Source of the DNA: Actinobacteria bacterium RBG_16_64_13
GTDB lineage: Bacteria; Actinomycetota; Thermoleophilia; RBG-16-64-13
Assembly: GCA_001768675.1 (NCBI GenBank)
Contig: MELN01000007.1
Span: 12,197-33,332 of the forward strand
Reading direction: 5' to 3'
DNA length: 21,136 nucleotides
A program made the position numbers and the translations under genes. Under the pieces are notes generated by a model that did no database searches, was not told the origin of the DNA, and saw nothing but the letters and a program-made list of their open reading frames with translations. Positions 1 through 8,087 of the stretch are shown here, in pieces; the first letter of the stretch is position 1, and every line of letters starts with the position of its first letter.

Positions 1-1120
1 CCGCGCTCAGGACGACCTTGCCCGCGGCGAAGCGGCAGGCGTTCTCCACCACCGGCTGGATGATCTGCACAGCGATGTCGGCCCCCACGCCCACATGCAG
101 ATCGCGGGGTGGAGGAACGACCATGACCTCCACCGAGTTCTCGGCGGCCAGAACCCCGACCGAGGTCAGAACGTCGGCCAGCACGCGCCACGCGTTCGCG
201 CGGCCCCGAGCCAGACTGCCTTCCTCCTGGGCGGCGGCCAGGAGGGTCTCCACGGTGCGGGCCATCTGGTCGGCGCTGTGCGATACCGAGGCCAAGGCCT
301 CCTGGTAGTACTCGGGGTCTCGCTCCCGGCGTAGGGCCAGTTCGGCTTCCGCCTTGATCTTGGCCACTGGGGTGCGGAGCTGGTGCGACACCTCTGCCGA
401 GAAGCGCTGCTCGCGCCGCAGGCTCGCGGCCAGTCGATCCAGCAGCCCGTCAAGCGTGTGGGCGAGCCGAGTGACCTCGTCGTGCGGCTCCCCCATCTCG
501 AAACGCCTGTCGAGATCGGCCGTGCTCCACGCTTCCGCTTCTGCCGTCATCTTCGCGACGGGCCGGAATGCCGCGTTCAGGACCCAGCGCCCCATGAACC
601 CCACAATAATGAGCAAGACCGCCGTGAGAGCCCCGCTGCCGATAAGAGCTATGCTCTTCGTGCGGGAATATGAGCTCATGAGCAGTCCCGCCACGATTGT
701 GCCTAGTCGTTCTTCTCCTTTGTCGTCATACAGTGGCTCGCAGTAGAGTCGAACGGCTTGCTCCGGGATATCGACATACTGCGCCAACTGGCCGGACAGC
801 GCCTTTGCCGCCGCCTCGATCGCCGGGTCGACATCCGGACCGGAGAAGGTGTAATCACCAAGGAACACCCATACCTGGGAGCCCAATTCCTTGATGTCGC
901 CCGTGGGGTTGGGGAGAGTCGGGCCCCGATCGGTCAACACGATGGCCGCGCTGGCATCGTGGACCATGGTCTTGAGCCGCTTGTCGGCGTCGGAATCGAG
1001 ACTGACAGCAAGCAAGAGGTTGAAAGCCACGGTCATCGCGATCAGAGCAATAGCTACCGTGACCAGCACAGCCAACAGGAGGCGGGCACGCACGCCCACG
1101 CGGGCGAACGGGAGTCTCAT
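1..1120 (-). CDS. Sensor histidine kinase (two-component system), C-terminus cut by window edge
   Basis: Membrane sensor kinase that should phosphorylate the response regulator encoded just upstream. The frame is open from the ATG at 1120 down to base 2, giving 373 visible residues. An N-terminal TM helix (about residues 12-38) is followed by an extracytoplasmic region of about 115 residues, a second TM helix (about 150-175), a HAMP-like linker and a HisKA domain. The H-box reads SAEVSHQLRTPVAKIK with the phospho-acceptor at about H246. The N-box of the ATPase domain (VVENACRFA, N360) is reached, but the G-boxes lie outside the window. The ATG overlaps the regulator's TGA as ATGA, so the two are translationally coupled. 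The sensor region gives no clue to the ligand. The family assignment is certain, the signal is unknown. Confidence 0.93.
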   Translation of the reverse strand, partial: MRLPFARVGVRARLLLAVLVTVAIALIAMTVAFNLLLAVSLDSDADKRLKTMVHDASAAIVLTDRGPTLPNPTGDIKELGSQVWVFLGDYTFSGPDVDPAIEAAAKALSGQLAQYVDIPEQAVRLYCEPLYDDKGEERLGTIVAGLLMSSYSRTKSIALIGSGALTAVLLIIVGFMGRWVLNAAFRPVAKMTAEAEAWSTADLDRRFEMGEPHDEVTRLAHTLDGLLDRLAASLRREQRFSAEVSHQLRTPVAKIKAEAELALRRERDPEYYQEALASVSHSADQMARTVETLLAAAQEEGSLARGRANAWRVLADVLTSVGVLAAENSVEVMVVPPPRDLHVGVGADIAVQIIQPVVENACRFAAGKVVLSA

Positions 1121-1782
1121 TGCAGGCTATACCCCACGCCGCGGACGGTGGCTATCTGCGGCGCGCCGGGGAGCGTGCACACCTTGCGTCGCAAGCGAGC
1201 CATGTAGGCATCGAGCGTATTGTCGTAGACGATAGCGCCATGGGGCCAACCCGTCTCGATCAAAGCCTTTCTCCGTATCGCTTCCCCCGGAGACGCAGCC
1301 AACTTGGCAAGCAGGCGGAACTCGGTGGGAGTCAGCGGCCCCGTCTCGCCGCCGCAAGTCGCGGCGTGCTTGGCAGGATCCAACACCAGTGCACCAGCCT
1401 CTACGTTCCTGTCGGCGCCGCTCCGACGGATCAACGCTTCCAGGCGAGCCAGCAGCTCAGCGAAGGCAAAGGGCTTGCTGAGGTAGTCGTCGCCACCCAC
1501 GTGGAACCCGGAGAGCCGGTCGGAAAGGGAATCCCGAGCGGTGAGAAACAGTACCGGAGCCGTCACCCCTTGGGCCCGGACGGCCTGGCACACGTCCCGC
1601 CCGTCGGTGTCGGGCAGCCCGATATCGATGACGAAGAGTTCCGGGACGACCTCGGCTACCTTCCGCAGCAACTCCCCGCCCGTGGCGAAGCCTTGCACCT
1701 CATAGCCCTCCTCGCGCAGGCCTCGGACCAGCAAGGAACGCATCTGAGGGTCATCCTCAAGAACGAAGACGCGAGGCTCCAT
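1117..1782 (-). CDS. OmpR/PhoB-family response regulator
   Basis: DNA-binding partner of the downstream kinase; 221 residues from the chosen start. The receiver domain begins MEPRVFVLEDD with acidic residues D10/D11, phospho-acceptor D53 (VIDIGLPDTDG), T81 and K103 (LSKPF). A winged-helix effector domain follows (about 128-221), with LTPTEFRLL and a C-terminal VRGVGYSL hairpin typical of the OmpR class. The ATG at 1782 is chosen because it places the receiver at residue 1. An adjacent ATG at 1785 and a GTG at 1821 are also in frame. No start has a clear Shine-Dalgarno sequence, so a leaderless mRNA is possible. This pair lacks the PhoR-type architecture of the second system in this window and its target genes are unknown. 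Confidence 0.93.
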   Translation of the reverse strand: MEPRVFVLEDDPQMRSLLVRGLREEGYEVQGFATGGELLRKVAEVVPELFVIDIGLPDTDGRDVCQAVRAQGVTAPVLFLTARDSLSDRLSGFHVGGDDYLSKPFAFAELLARLEALIRRSGADRNVEAGALVLDPAKHAATCGGETGPLTPTEFRLLAKLAASPGEAIRRKALIETGWPHGAIVYDNTLDAYMARLRRKVCTLPGAPQIATVRGVGYSLQ

Positions 1783-1882
1783 CATGGTGCACGTAGTATC
1801 GCCCGCCGCAAGGCCGCACACAAGCGGCGCGGCGGCGGCGATTCCAAGGGGAGACCAGCAAGTGAGGGAAGTGGCTAGCAGT

Positions 1883-1942
1883 CACACGGCGGGCGCGGCG
1901 TTCGGCTGTGCCGAACGCCGCATACGCCGTCTCCGCCGTGTG
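1883..1942. repeat. Nested inverted repeat (double-stem palindrome)
   Basis: The outer arms are perfect 10-mers (1883-1892 CACACGGCGG and 1933-1942 CCGCCGTGTG). The inner arms are perfect 11-mers (1895-1905 GCGGCGTTCGG and 1911-1921 CCGAACGCCGC) around a 5-base CTGTG loop. There is no T-run on either strand and both flanking genes point away, so it is not a terminator of either neighbour. It could be a cruciform, an operator, or a structured 5' leader of the response-regulator mRNA, which would be transcribed through it. Confidence 0.7.
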
Positions 1943-2062
1943 GGCGTGGTGGTGTCTCGCCCCGGTTGGGTCCGACATCCACCGGACAGGGTTGGGGCCA
2001 CAGCTCAGGAGGGGGGTTGAGCAATGCTGTGTGACTCCATGCTGGTATGTTGACATGCCTTT

Positions 2063-2108
2063 CCTGAACTAATCCTGAACGCGTGTAGAGCTCCATTCCA
2101 CTTATGCT
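2063..2108 (+). promoter_or_regulatory. Candidate PHO-box-like direct repeat and -10 upstream of the GGDEF/EAL gene
   Basis: CCTGAAC occurs at 2063-2069 and again at 2074-2080, an exact 7-base unit with a 4-base spacer (11-bp period). On the minus strand each unit is GTTCAGG, close to the GTTCACC unit known for Streptomyces PhoP boxes and to the TT(A/C)ACA unit of Bacillus PhoP. TATGCT at 2103-2108 lies 22 bases beyond the repeat and 44 bases before the chosen start, so it could be the -10. OmpR-family dimers bind such tandem repeats. Either the adjacent regulator or PhoP could be the ligand. The repeat is seen; the binding is inferred. Confidence 0.45.
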
Positions 2109-2152
2109 CAGTAGACGTTTTGCCGACACAATCCTTAAGCACAAGGAACAAT

Positions 2153-4642
2153 TTGGATTTCTCACTCACATCAAGCGTTCTGCTGCTCGGCACCACCGCA
2201 CCCATCGCTTTGGGTCTCGGTTGGTACGCCCTGCGCAATCGGGTGCTGCCGGGGGCTCCCGCGTTCGCGGCCATGGTTCCGCTGGTGACTCTCTGGGCCG
2301 TCTGCGGCATGTCCGAGCTGTTCTCGGACACTCTCCAGGCCAAGCTCATCTGGGCCAACGTCCAATATCTGCCTATCGCGCTGGTCCCCGTCGCCTGGAT
2401 CGTCATGACCATTGATTACATGGGGCATCGGCGCGTGCTGAGCCGCTGGCCTGTCCTGGCCCTCTGCGTTGTGCCGCTGATCACTCAGGTGATGCTGTGG
2501 ACCGACGCCTATCACCATCTCGTGCGGGCCACGGTCTGGCTCGATACAAGTGGCCCCTATCCCGTGGTGGGCAGGACTTTCGGCCCCTGGTTCTGGGTCC
2601 ACTCGGCCTACAGCTATGCTTTGGCCGCGGTCGTCGTGGGGCTGCTGATCCACGCGGTCGCCTCCGCTCCCTCCACCTACCGGCGGCAGTCCGTGGCTCT
2701 CCTGATGGGCGCGGTCATACCCGCCGTCTGGAACGTCATCTACGTCTTCTCCCCAGGGAGTCTTTTCTTCGTCGACTACACCCCGGTCACAACGGCTTTT
2801 GCCGGCATCTTCGTTGCGTGGGGCCTCTTCCGCGTCCGGCTCTTCAATCTGGTCCCAGTCGCCCGGTACGCGTTGGTGGAGAACATGTCTGACGGCGTGT
2901 TGGCCCTTGATCAGCTCGACCGCGTCATCGACCTGAACAAGTCTGCCCAGGCGCTCATCGGCCTGCCGACATCACGCATACTCGCCCGTCCTCTAGCCGA
3001 AAGCTGGGAGCCCTGGGCGCAAATGGCAGCGCCGTATGCCGCAGGCGCGAATCAGGCGGAGCTTCGCTTGGGTGAGGGCAGCAACCGCCACCACTACGAG
3101 GTCAAGTGGTCGCCACTGACCCGGCACCAGCACATCGTGGGCCGGCAGGTGGTGCTCCGAGACATCACCGAGCGAGTGCTGATGGAAGACAACTTGCGTC
3201 AACAGGCATTGACCGATGGTCTCACAGGACTGCCGAACCGCGCCCTCTTCATGGCCAGACTTGATGACGCCATTCACCAAGCGCGGCGAAGCAGCAGCGC
3301 GCTGTTCGCGGTGATGGTCCTCGATCTGGACAGGTTCAAACTCATCAACGACAGCATCGGTCACCTAGCTGGCGACGTGCTGCTTCAGAGCGTCGCCACC
3401 AAGCTTAAGCGGTGCGTCCGCGAGGTCGACACCGTCGGCAGGATGGGCGGAGACGAGTTCATCATCCTCCTCCACGGGATCTCCGGCGCTCGGGATCTGC
3501 TCCCTGTGCTGGACCGGATTCAAGAGGAACTGCGCACGCCGGTCTTCTTCCGTCAGCAGGAGATGACCGCCGCCTCAAGCGTGGGTGTGGTCATCTGGGA
3601 CTCCTCCTACGAGGACCCAGAGGACCTGCTACGCGCGGCCGACACGGCCATGTACCAAGCGAAGGAGGCCGGCCGCGGCTGTCATCGTATCTTCGACGAG
3701 GAGATGCACAAGTCGGTGCTACGTACTCTCAAAGCGGAGACCGACCTTCGTGTCGCGCTCAGGCAGCGGGACTTCGCGATGGTATATCAGCCCATCGCCG
3801 ACTTGAAGACCGGAACGATCCGCTCGCTCGAGGCGCTCATGCGCTGGCAGCATCCCAAGCGGGGCACGGTGTTCCCCGACGAGTTCATAGCCATCGCGGA
3901 GAACAGCGGCCTCATCATCGCGCTCGGCGAGATGGCGCTGGACGACGTCTGCAGCCAGATCAGCCGCTGGCAGTCTCCACGGAACCCCGCGGCGGAATTG
4001 CCGGTGAGCCTCAACCTGTCGCCCCGACAACTTATGGAGCCCGAATTCGTCAACACTGTGGTCAGCCGGTTAGCGGAATGGCGCATACCCTCGGACCGGC
4101 TCATTCTTGAGATCACCGAGACCGCCCTCATCCGTGACCCGCTCAGATCGAAACAAGTCATACGCGAGCTGCGGGCTCTGGGGATGCACGTGTGCCTCGA
4201 CGACTTTGGGACCGGCTGGTCGTCTCTGCAGCATCTCACCACCTTCCCAGTTCAGGAGCTCAAGATCGACCCCACGTTCATATCGAGGATCGCGCCCGGC
4301 AACACCGACTTCGAGATCGTCCGCTCACTCACCGCGCTGGCCCACTCCCTCGGCCTTGTCGTGACGGGCGAAGGCGTCGAGCACAGCGGGCAATGGCGGT
4401 TGTTGGAGGAACTGGGCTGTGACAGCGCGCAGGGCTACTACGTGGGCCGGCCCATGGACCCAGAAGACCTCCTCGAGTACTTGGAGGATCTCGACCGGGG
4501 AAGCTGCCGCGTGGACAGGATCGCGGAGGCGCCGGCTCAGCCCGCCTCGGAAGGGGTCCCAAGGCCCAGGGATTGGGAAGCTCGGTCTGGCGGCCGCATG
4601 CCCGCCTCGCGGGCAAGCAGCCTTCCTGAGGCGAGCGCCTAG
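2153..4642 (+). CDS. Membrane diguanylate cyclase/phosphodiesterase (7TM-PAS-GGDEF-EAL)
   Basis: Bifunctional cyclic-di-GMP turnover protein of about 829 residues. The first ~230 residues hold about seven hydrophobic helices resembling the HisKA_7TM sensor module. A PAS-like segment follows (LVENMSDGVLALDQLDRVIDLNKS region), then GGDEF (residues 432-436, preceded at the canonical five-residue spacing by an intact REVD inhibitory site at 423-426) and EAL (560-562). EAL catalytic motifs NLSPRQL, EITET, DDFGTG, KID and the EGVE loop are all present, so both activities are plausible. The TTG at 2153 is chosen because AAGGA sits five bases upstream; the TTG at 2120 would add 11 residues but has no ribosome site. 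Its TAG interlocks with the phoU stop. Confidence 0.93.
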   Translation: MDFSLTSSVLLLGTTAPIALGLGWYALRNRVLPGAPAFAAMVPLVTLWAVCGMSELFSDTLQAKLIWANVQYLPIALVPVAWIVMTIDYMGHRRVLSRWPVLALCVVPLITQVMLWTDAYHHLVRATVWLDTSGPYPVVGRTFGPWFWVHSAYSYALAAVVVGLLIHAVASAPSTYRRQSVALLMGAVIPAVWNVIYVFSPGSLFFVDYTPVTTAFAGIFVAWGLFRVRLFNLVPVARYALVENMSDGVLALDQLDRVIDLNKSAQALIGLPTSRILARPLAESWEPWAQMAAPYAAGANQAELRLGEGSNRHHYEVKWSPLTRHQHIVGRQVVLRDITERVLMEDNLRQQALTDGLTGLPNRALFMARLDDAIHQARRSSSALFAVMVLDLDRFKLINDSIGHLAGDVLLQSVATKLKRCVREVDTVGRMGGDEFIILLHGISGARDLLPVLDRIQEELRTPVFFRQQEMTAASSVGVVIWDSSYEDPEDLLRAADTAMYQAKEAGRGCHRIFDEEMHKSVLRTLKAETDLRVALRQRDFAMVYQPIADLKTGTIRSLEALMRWQHPKRGTVFPDEFIAIAENSGLIIALGEMALDDVCSQISRWQSPRNPAAELPVSLNLSPRQLMEPEFVNTVVSRLAEWRIPSDRLILEITETALIRDPLRSKQVIRELRALGMHVCLDDFGTGWSSLQHLTTFPVQELKIDPTFISRIAPGNTDFEIVRSLTALAHSLGLVVTGEGVEHSGQWRLLEELGCDSAQGYYVGRPMDPEDLLEYLEDLDRGSCRVDRIAEAPAQPASEGVPRPRDWEARSGGRMPASRASSLPEASA

Positions 4643-4648
4643 CCTAGG
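4599..4648. other. Small palindromes at the convergent GGDEF/EAL-phoU junction
   Basis: A 7-bp perfect stem with a 3-base loop (4599-4605 TGCCCGC, 4609-4615 GCGGGCA) lies inside the last codons of the plus-strand gene and 24 bases past the phoU stop. A second palindrome, CCTAGCCTAGG (4638-4648), contains both stop codons. Neither is followed by a T-run, so intrinsic termination is doubtful. They may slow or end convergent transcription. Confidence 0.35.
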
Positions 4649-5289
4649 TGCTCTTCGTCCCCAGTGACGAAGTAGCGGACCCGCTCGCTCAGATTCACCG
4701 CGTGGTCCCCGATGCGCTCCAGGTAGCGCCCGACCATGGCCAGGCGGATAGCAGAGGCCAGGCTCTCTTCACCCCTCAAGTCCACCAGTCTCTCGATGAG
4801 CTTGGCGTGCAGGTTGTCAAGAACGTCGTCTTGAAGAGCGATACCGGCAGCCATCTGATCGTCCTTGGCCGCCCAGGCATCGATAGCCGCCCCCATGAGC
4901 TTGGCGGCCGCGTGGCCCAGCTCCGCCACCAGGGAGCGTACCGCCTTCAGCTCAGGCTGACAGAAATCCTCGAGCTGCGCCAGCTTCGCGATGTTGTAGG
5001 CAAGGTCTCCCGACCGTTCGAGATCGTTGACGACCCGTAGGATGGCCACGATCAGGCGAAGATCGCCCGCAACCGGCGCCTGCTGGGCGAGAAGAGTCAA
5101 CGAACGCTTTTCGATGTCAAGGAACACGGCGTCTATCTCGTCGTCGCCGTCGCGAACCTTCTGCGCCAACTCCTTGTCGCACTCGATCAGGGCAGTGGTG
5201 GCCATCTGAGTGCTCTGCTCGACCAGCGCCCCCATGCGCACGATCTCGTGGTCGAGGCTCTCGAGCTCTCTGTGGAATGATTCCCGCAT
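4639..5289 (-). CDS. phoU: Phosphate signalling regulator PhoU
   Basis: Cytoplasmic all-helical protein that links the Pst transporter to PhoR and represses the Pho response when phosphate is plentiful. It has 216 residues, the usual length, and consists of two PhoU three-helix repeats. The metal-cluster-type motifs are in the first repeat (ILRVVNDLERSGDLAYNIAKLA) and in the second (AMVGRYLERIGDHAVNLSERV). The ATG at 5289 lies 27 bases after the pstB stop, making it the last gene of the pst operon. A 6-bp hairpin (5313-5318/5324-5329) spans the pstB stop and could set the stoichiometry between the two. Its stop overlaps the stop of the convergent c-di-GMP gene within CTAG. Confidence 0.97.
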   Translation of the reverse strand: MRESFHRELESLDHEIVRMGALVEQSTQMATTALIECDKELAQKVRDGDDEIDAVFLDIEKRSLTLLAQQAPVAGDLRLIVAILRVVNDLERSGDLAYNIAKLAQLEDFCQPELKAVRSLVAELGHAAAKLMGAAIDAWAAKDDQMAAGIALQDDVLDNLHAKLIERLVDLRGEESLASAIRLAMVGRYLERIGDHAVNLSERVRYFVTGDEEHLG

Positions 5290-5316
5290 GTCTTCTTGCC
5301 GTCCCTTCCGGACCGC

Positions 5317-6204
5317 TTATCCGAAGCGGCCCGAGACATAGTCCTCGGTGCGTTTGTCTCGTGGTTTGGTGAAGATCTGGCCCGTGTCGCCGAACTCCAC
5401 AAGTATCCCCCAGCGAGCGGACGTCTCCGCGTCCACTTCAGTGTAGAGGAACGCGGTCTCGTCGGAGACCCGAGCGGCCTGCTGCATGTTGTGCGTGACT
5501 ATGATGATCGAGTACTCCTGCTTCAGTTCCTGCATGAGGTCTTCGATCCGGGTGGTGGCGATGGGGTCGAGAGCCGAAGCAGGCTCGTCCATCAGGATCA
5601 CGTCGGGCTCCACCGCGATGGCCCTCGCGATGCAGAGTCGCTGTTGCTGACCGCCCGAGAGATCGAGGGCACTCTTCTTGAGCTTGCCTTTGACCTCGTC
5701 CCATAGGGCGGCCCGGCGTAGGGAGCGTTCCACCAACTCGTCCATGTCGCCCCTGTATCCATTGATCTTGGCGCCAAAAGCGACGTTGTCGTAGATAGAT
5801 TTCGGAAAGGGATTGGGCCTCTGGAAGACCATGCCGATGTGCCGGCGCACCACCACGGGATCCACTCCCGAGGCGTAGATGTCTTCTCCGTGGTACAGGA
5901 TCTCCCCGGATACCTGGGCCCCGGGGATCAGCTCGTTCATGCGGTTGAAACAGCGGATGAGTGTGCTCTTCCCACACCCCGACGGTCCGATGATGGCAGT
6001 TATTCGCCTTGGCCGGATGTCCATGGTCACGCCCTTGAGAGCGATACTCTTGCCGTAGTGCACGCTCAGGTCGCGCACCGCGAACACCGGCTTCTCCGCG
6101 AGTCCCTGCGAGATCTCGGAATCATCCCGCGCCGCCACGGCGGCCAGGGGAGTGACGCCTGTCCGCTCGCTGTTCGCATCCACCGGCAATGTCTCGGGGC
6201 TCAT
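5317..6204 (-). CDS. pstB: Phosphate ABC transporter ATP-binding protein PstB
   Basis: ATPase that powers phosphate import through PstC/PstA. It is 295 residues long. All ABC motifs are present: Walker A GPSGCGKST (73-81), Q-loop FQRPNPFPKSIYDNVAFG, signature LSGGQQQR (from 182), Walker B VILMDE (202-207) and the H-loop histidine in IIIVTHNM (238). An N-terminal extension of about 38 residues precedes the domain (start MSPETLPVDANSER), longer than in the enterobacterial protein. The ATG at 6204 overlaps the pstA TGA as ATGA. The frame stays open further upstream inside pstA but that is shadow sequence. Confidence 0.97.
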   Translation of the reverse strand: MSPETLPVDANSERTGVTPLAAVAARDDSEISQGLAEKPVFAVRDLSVHYGKSIALKGVTMDIRPRRITAIIGPSGCGKSTLIRCFNRMNELIPGAQVSGEILYHGEDIYASGVDPVVVRRHIGMVFQRPNPFPKSIYDNVAFGAKINGYRGDMDELVERSLRRAALWDEVKGKLKKSALDLSGGQQQRLCIARAIAVEPDVILMDEPASALDPIATTRIEDLMQELKQEYSIIIVTHNMQQAARVSDETAFLYTEVDAETSARWGILVEFGDTGQIFTKPRDKRTEDYVSGRFG

Positions 6205-7142
6205 CTTGATATCCGACTCCTTGAGGCCACGACTCGGGCCACGACGGTGAACACCAGTACGATGATCAGTAGTTCGAGCGCCCCCGCCCAAGCCCGAGCC
6301 TGCCCGGCGGCAAACGGGTTCCTGGCTCCGTCGAAAATCGCCAAGGTGAGCGACGACATGGGAGCGCCCCACAGTTTCGCGGTCAGTTGGTACGACCCGA
6401 GAGCGGTGAGTATCAGGGGTGCTGTCTCCCCCGCGGCGCGCCCCACGGCCAGCATCACTCCGGTGCTGATGCCAGGGGCAGCCGAGGGAAGGATGACTCG
6501 CATGATCGTCTGCCATTTCGCGGCTCCCAGCGCATAGCTCGCGTCCTTCAGCTCATGTGGCACCAACTTGAGCATCTCCTCGGTCGAGCGGACGATGATG
6601 GGCAGCATGATGATGGCGAGTGAGGCAGCGCCCATAAGCGCGCCGAACCCGAACTGGATGACGAGAGCCGTGTACACAAAGAGGCCGACGAACACCGACG
6701 GCACGCCCGCCATCACGTCTGAGAAGAACCGGATGAGCTTTGCCAGCCAGTTGCGCTTGCCGTACTCGACAATGTAGACCGCCGCAAGAATACCGAGAGG
6801 GATGGAGATCGCGCTCGCTAACCCGACCATGATCGCCGTGCCCACCAGCCCGTTGAGGAAGCCTCCCCCTTCGCGGCGGAAGCTGAACGGCATGGAACTC
6901 GTCAGGAACTCCCAGTCCATGGTAGCGATGCCCCTGGCCGTGATCTGGTAGAGGATCATGATCACGGGTATCAGGGTCAGCCCCACCGCCAGCAAGACAA
7001 GAGTGGTGTTCCGGCGATTCCGCCAGACTCGCCGGCGTGCGGGCTTGCACTCCCTGAGGCACACGCCCGGAACGATCCTGCTCCCTGCCCAGCGATCCAT
7101 GCGACCGCCCGTGGGGTGAGTGGTGTCAACGTCCCTGCTCAC
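6201..7142 (-). CDS. pstA: Phosphate ABC transporter permease PstA
   Basis: Second membrane subunit of the high-affinity phosphate importer, 313 residues, with about six TM helices. The binding-protein-dependent transport EAA loop is seen as ELKDASYALGAAKWQTIMRVILP, and the conserved RAAGETAPL segment is present. The chosen GTG at 7142 overlaps the pstC TGA (GTGA), with GGAGG about 11 bases upstream, matching the coupled style of this operon. An ATG at 7100 (MDRWAGSR) would give 299 residues and is the main alternative. An in-frame extension reaches further into pstC and is not coding. It is followed directly by pstB. Confidence 0.95.
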   Translation of the reverse strand: MSRDVDTTHPTGGRMDRWAGSRIVPGVCLRECKPARRRVWRNRRNTTLVLLAVGLTLIPVIMILYQITARGIATMDWEFLTSSMPFSFRREGGGFLNGLVGTAIMVGLASAISIPLGILAAVYIVEYGKRNWLAKLIRFFSDVMAGVPSVFVGLFVYTALVIQFGFGALMGAASLAIIMLPIIVRSTEEMLKLVPHELKDASYALGAAKWQTIMRVILPSAAPGISTGVMLAVGRAAGETAPLILTALGSYQLTAKLWGAPMSSLTLAIFDGARNPFAAGQARAWAGALELLIIVLVFTVVARVVASRSRISR

Positions 7143-8068
7143 ACCCGGTTGAACCTCCACACGAGCGCCCGCGCGCCCATGTTGATGATGATGGTCAGGC
7201 CGAAGAGCACCACACCGATGCCCACCAGGGCCCGGATGTGGTCGCCCGTGGCCTCCTGGAACTGGTTGGCGATGACCGCAGCCATCGAGTAGCCCGGGCT
7301 GAGCACCGACGTGTCCACTTTCACAGAAGAACCGATCAGCAGCGCAACGGCGATTGTCTCGCCCAGCGCCCGTCCAAGACCGAGCATCGTCGCACCCACT
7401 ACGCCCGCCCGACCGCGAGGAAGCACAGCCTGCCGGATCATCTCCCACTTCGTGGCTCCCAACGCGTATGCCGCCTGCCGGTCGGCGTTGGGCACGGTGT
7501 CGAACACCTCTCGGCAAAGGGACGTGATGATGGGCGTGATCATGATCGCCAGTATCACGCCGGCCCCGAAGTACGACAGCCCCGACGCGGGTCCCTTGAA
7601 GATGGGGATGAAGCCGAGGTTGTCGCTCAAGAAGTCGGCTGTGGGCTGCAGAAACAGGGGAAGGAGGATGAACACTCCCCACAACCCGTAGATCACGCTC
7701 GGTACCGCCGCCAGGAGATCGACAGCATATCCGATGATCCCTCTCAACCGCCTCGGTGAGTACTCGGTCAAGAAGAGAGACACACCCAGGCTGAGCGGCA
7801 CCGCGATGACAAGGGCGATCACCGACGTGACCACGGTCCCGTAGATGAAAGCGAGAATTCCGAATTGCCCATTGCTCGGACTCCATTCGCTGCCGGCGAT
7901 GAAGGAGATGCCCTGAGACCCGAACACCGGAAGCGCCGTAGCGGTGGTCGATATCACCATATAGGCGAGCACCAGCAGGATGAGCACGCCCGACAGCGCG
8001 GCCATGATGGCGAACAGGGAGTCGGCCTTGCGGCCGACTCCCTTGCGCTGCCAGGAGCGCGCGGACAC
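7139..8068 (-). CDS. pstC: Phosphate ABC transporter permease PstC
   Basis: First membrane subunit of the Pst importer, about 309 residues, pairing with PstA and docking PstS. Six TM helices are visible, beginning with FAIMAALSGVLILLVLAYMVI. The EAA-type loop is NADRQAAYALGATKWEMIRQAVLP, followed by the GRALGETIAVALLIG segment typical of PstC. The GTG at 8068 is chosen, 19 bases after the pstS stop; a TTG at 8119 overlapping pstS would add 17 residues. Neither has a strong ribosome site, so the start is uncertain. The 3' end overlaps pstA. Confidence 0.94.
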   Translation of the reverse strand: MSARSWQRKGVGRKADSLFAIMAALSGVLILLVLAYMVISTTATALPVFGSQGISFIAGSEWSPSNGQFGILAFIYGTVVTSVIALVIAVPLSLGVSLFLTEYSPRRLRGIIGYAVDLLAAVPSVIYGLWGVFILLPLFLQPTADFLSDNLGFIPIFKGPASGLSYFGAGVILAIMITPIITSLCREVFDTVPNADRQAAYALGATKWEMIRQAVLPRGRAGVVGATMLGLGRALGETIAVALLIGSSVKVDTSVLSPGYSMAAVIANQFQEATGDHIRALVGIGVVLFGLTIIINMGARALVWRFNRV

Positions 8069-8087
8069 AGTCCCGGCGGGGGGAGCG

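Larger units (their letters stand above)
1783..2152. other. Divergent intergenic region between the response regulator and the GGDEF/EAL gene
   Basis: About 370 bases without a convincing gene. It holds a nested palindrome (1883-1942), an AGGAGG (2007-2012) before a nine-codon ORF (2024-2053), a TTGACA hexamer (2050-2055), a CCTGAAC direct repeat (2063-2080) and a TATGCT hexamer (2103-2108) that could be a -10 for the plus-strand gene. The left part is strongly GC-rich and the right part noticeably more AT-rich, as expected for a promoter. Confidence 0.6.

Noticed and set aside
1120..1878. 252-residue plus-strand frame
   Set aside because: It is antisense to the response regulator, which has all receiver and winged-helix residues.
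6205..6516. Long N-terminal extension of the pstB frame
   Set aside because: It overlaps pstA coding sequence, carries no conserved residues, and an ATGA-coupled start exists at 6204.
7143..7886. Extension of the pstA frame to 561 residues
   Set aside because: It is the shadow of pstC; the translated part is Arg/Gly/His-rich without helices.
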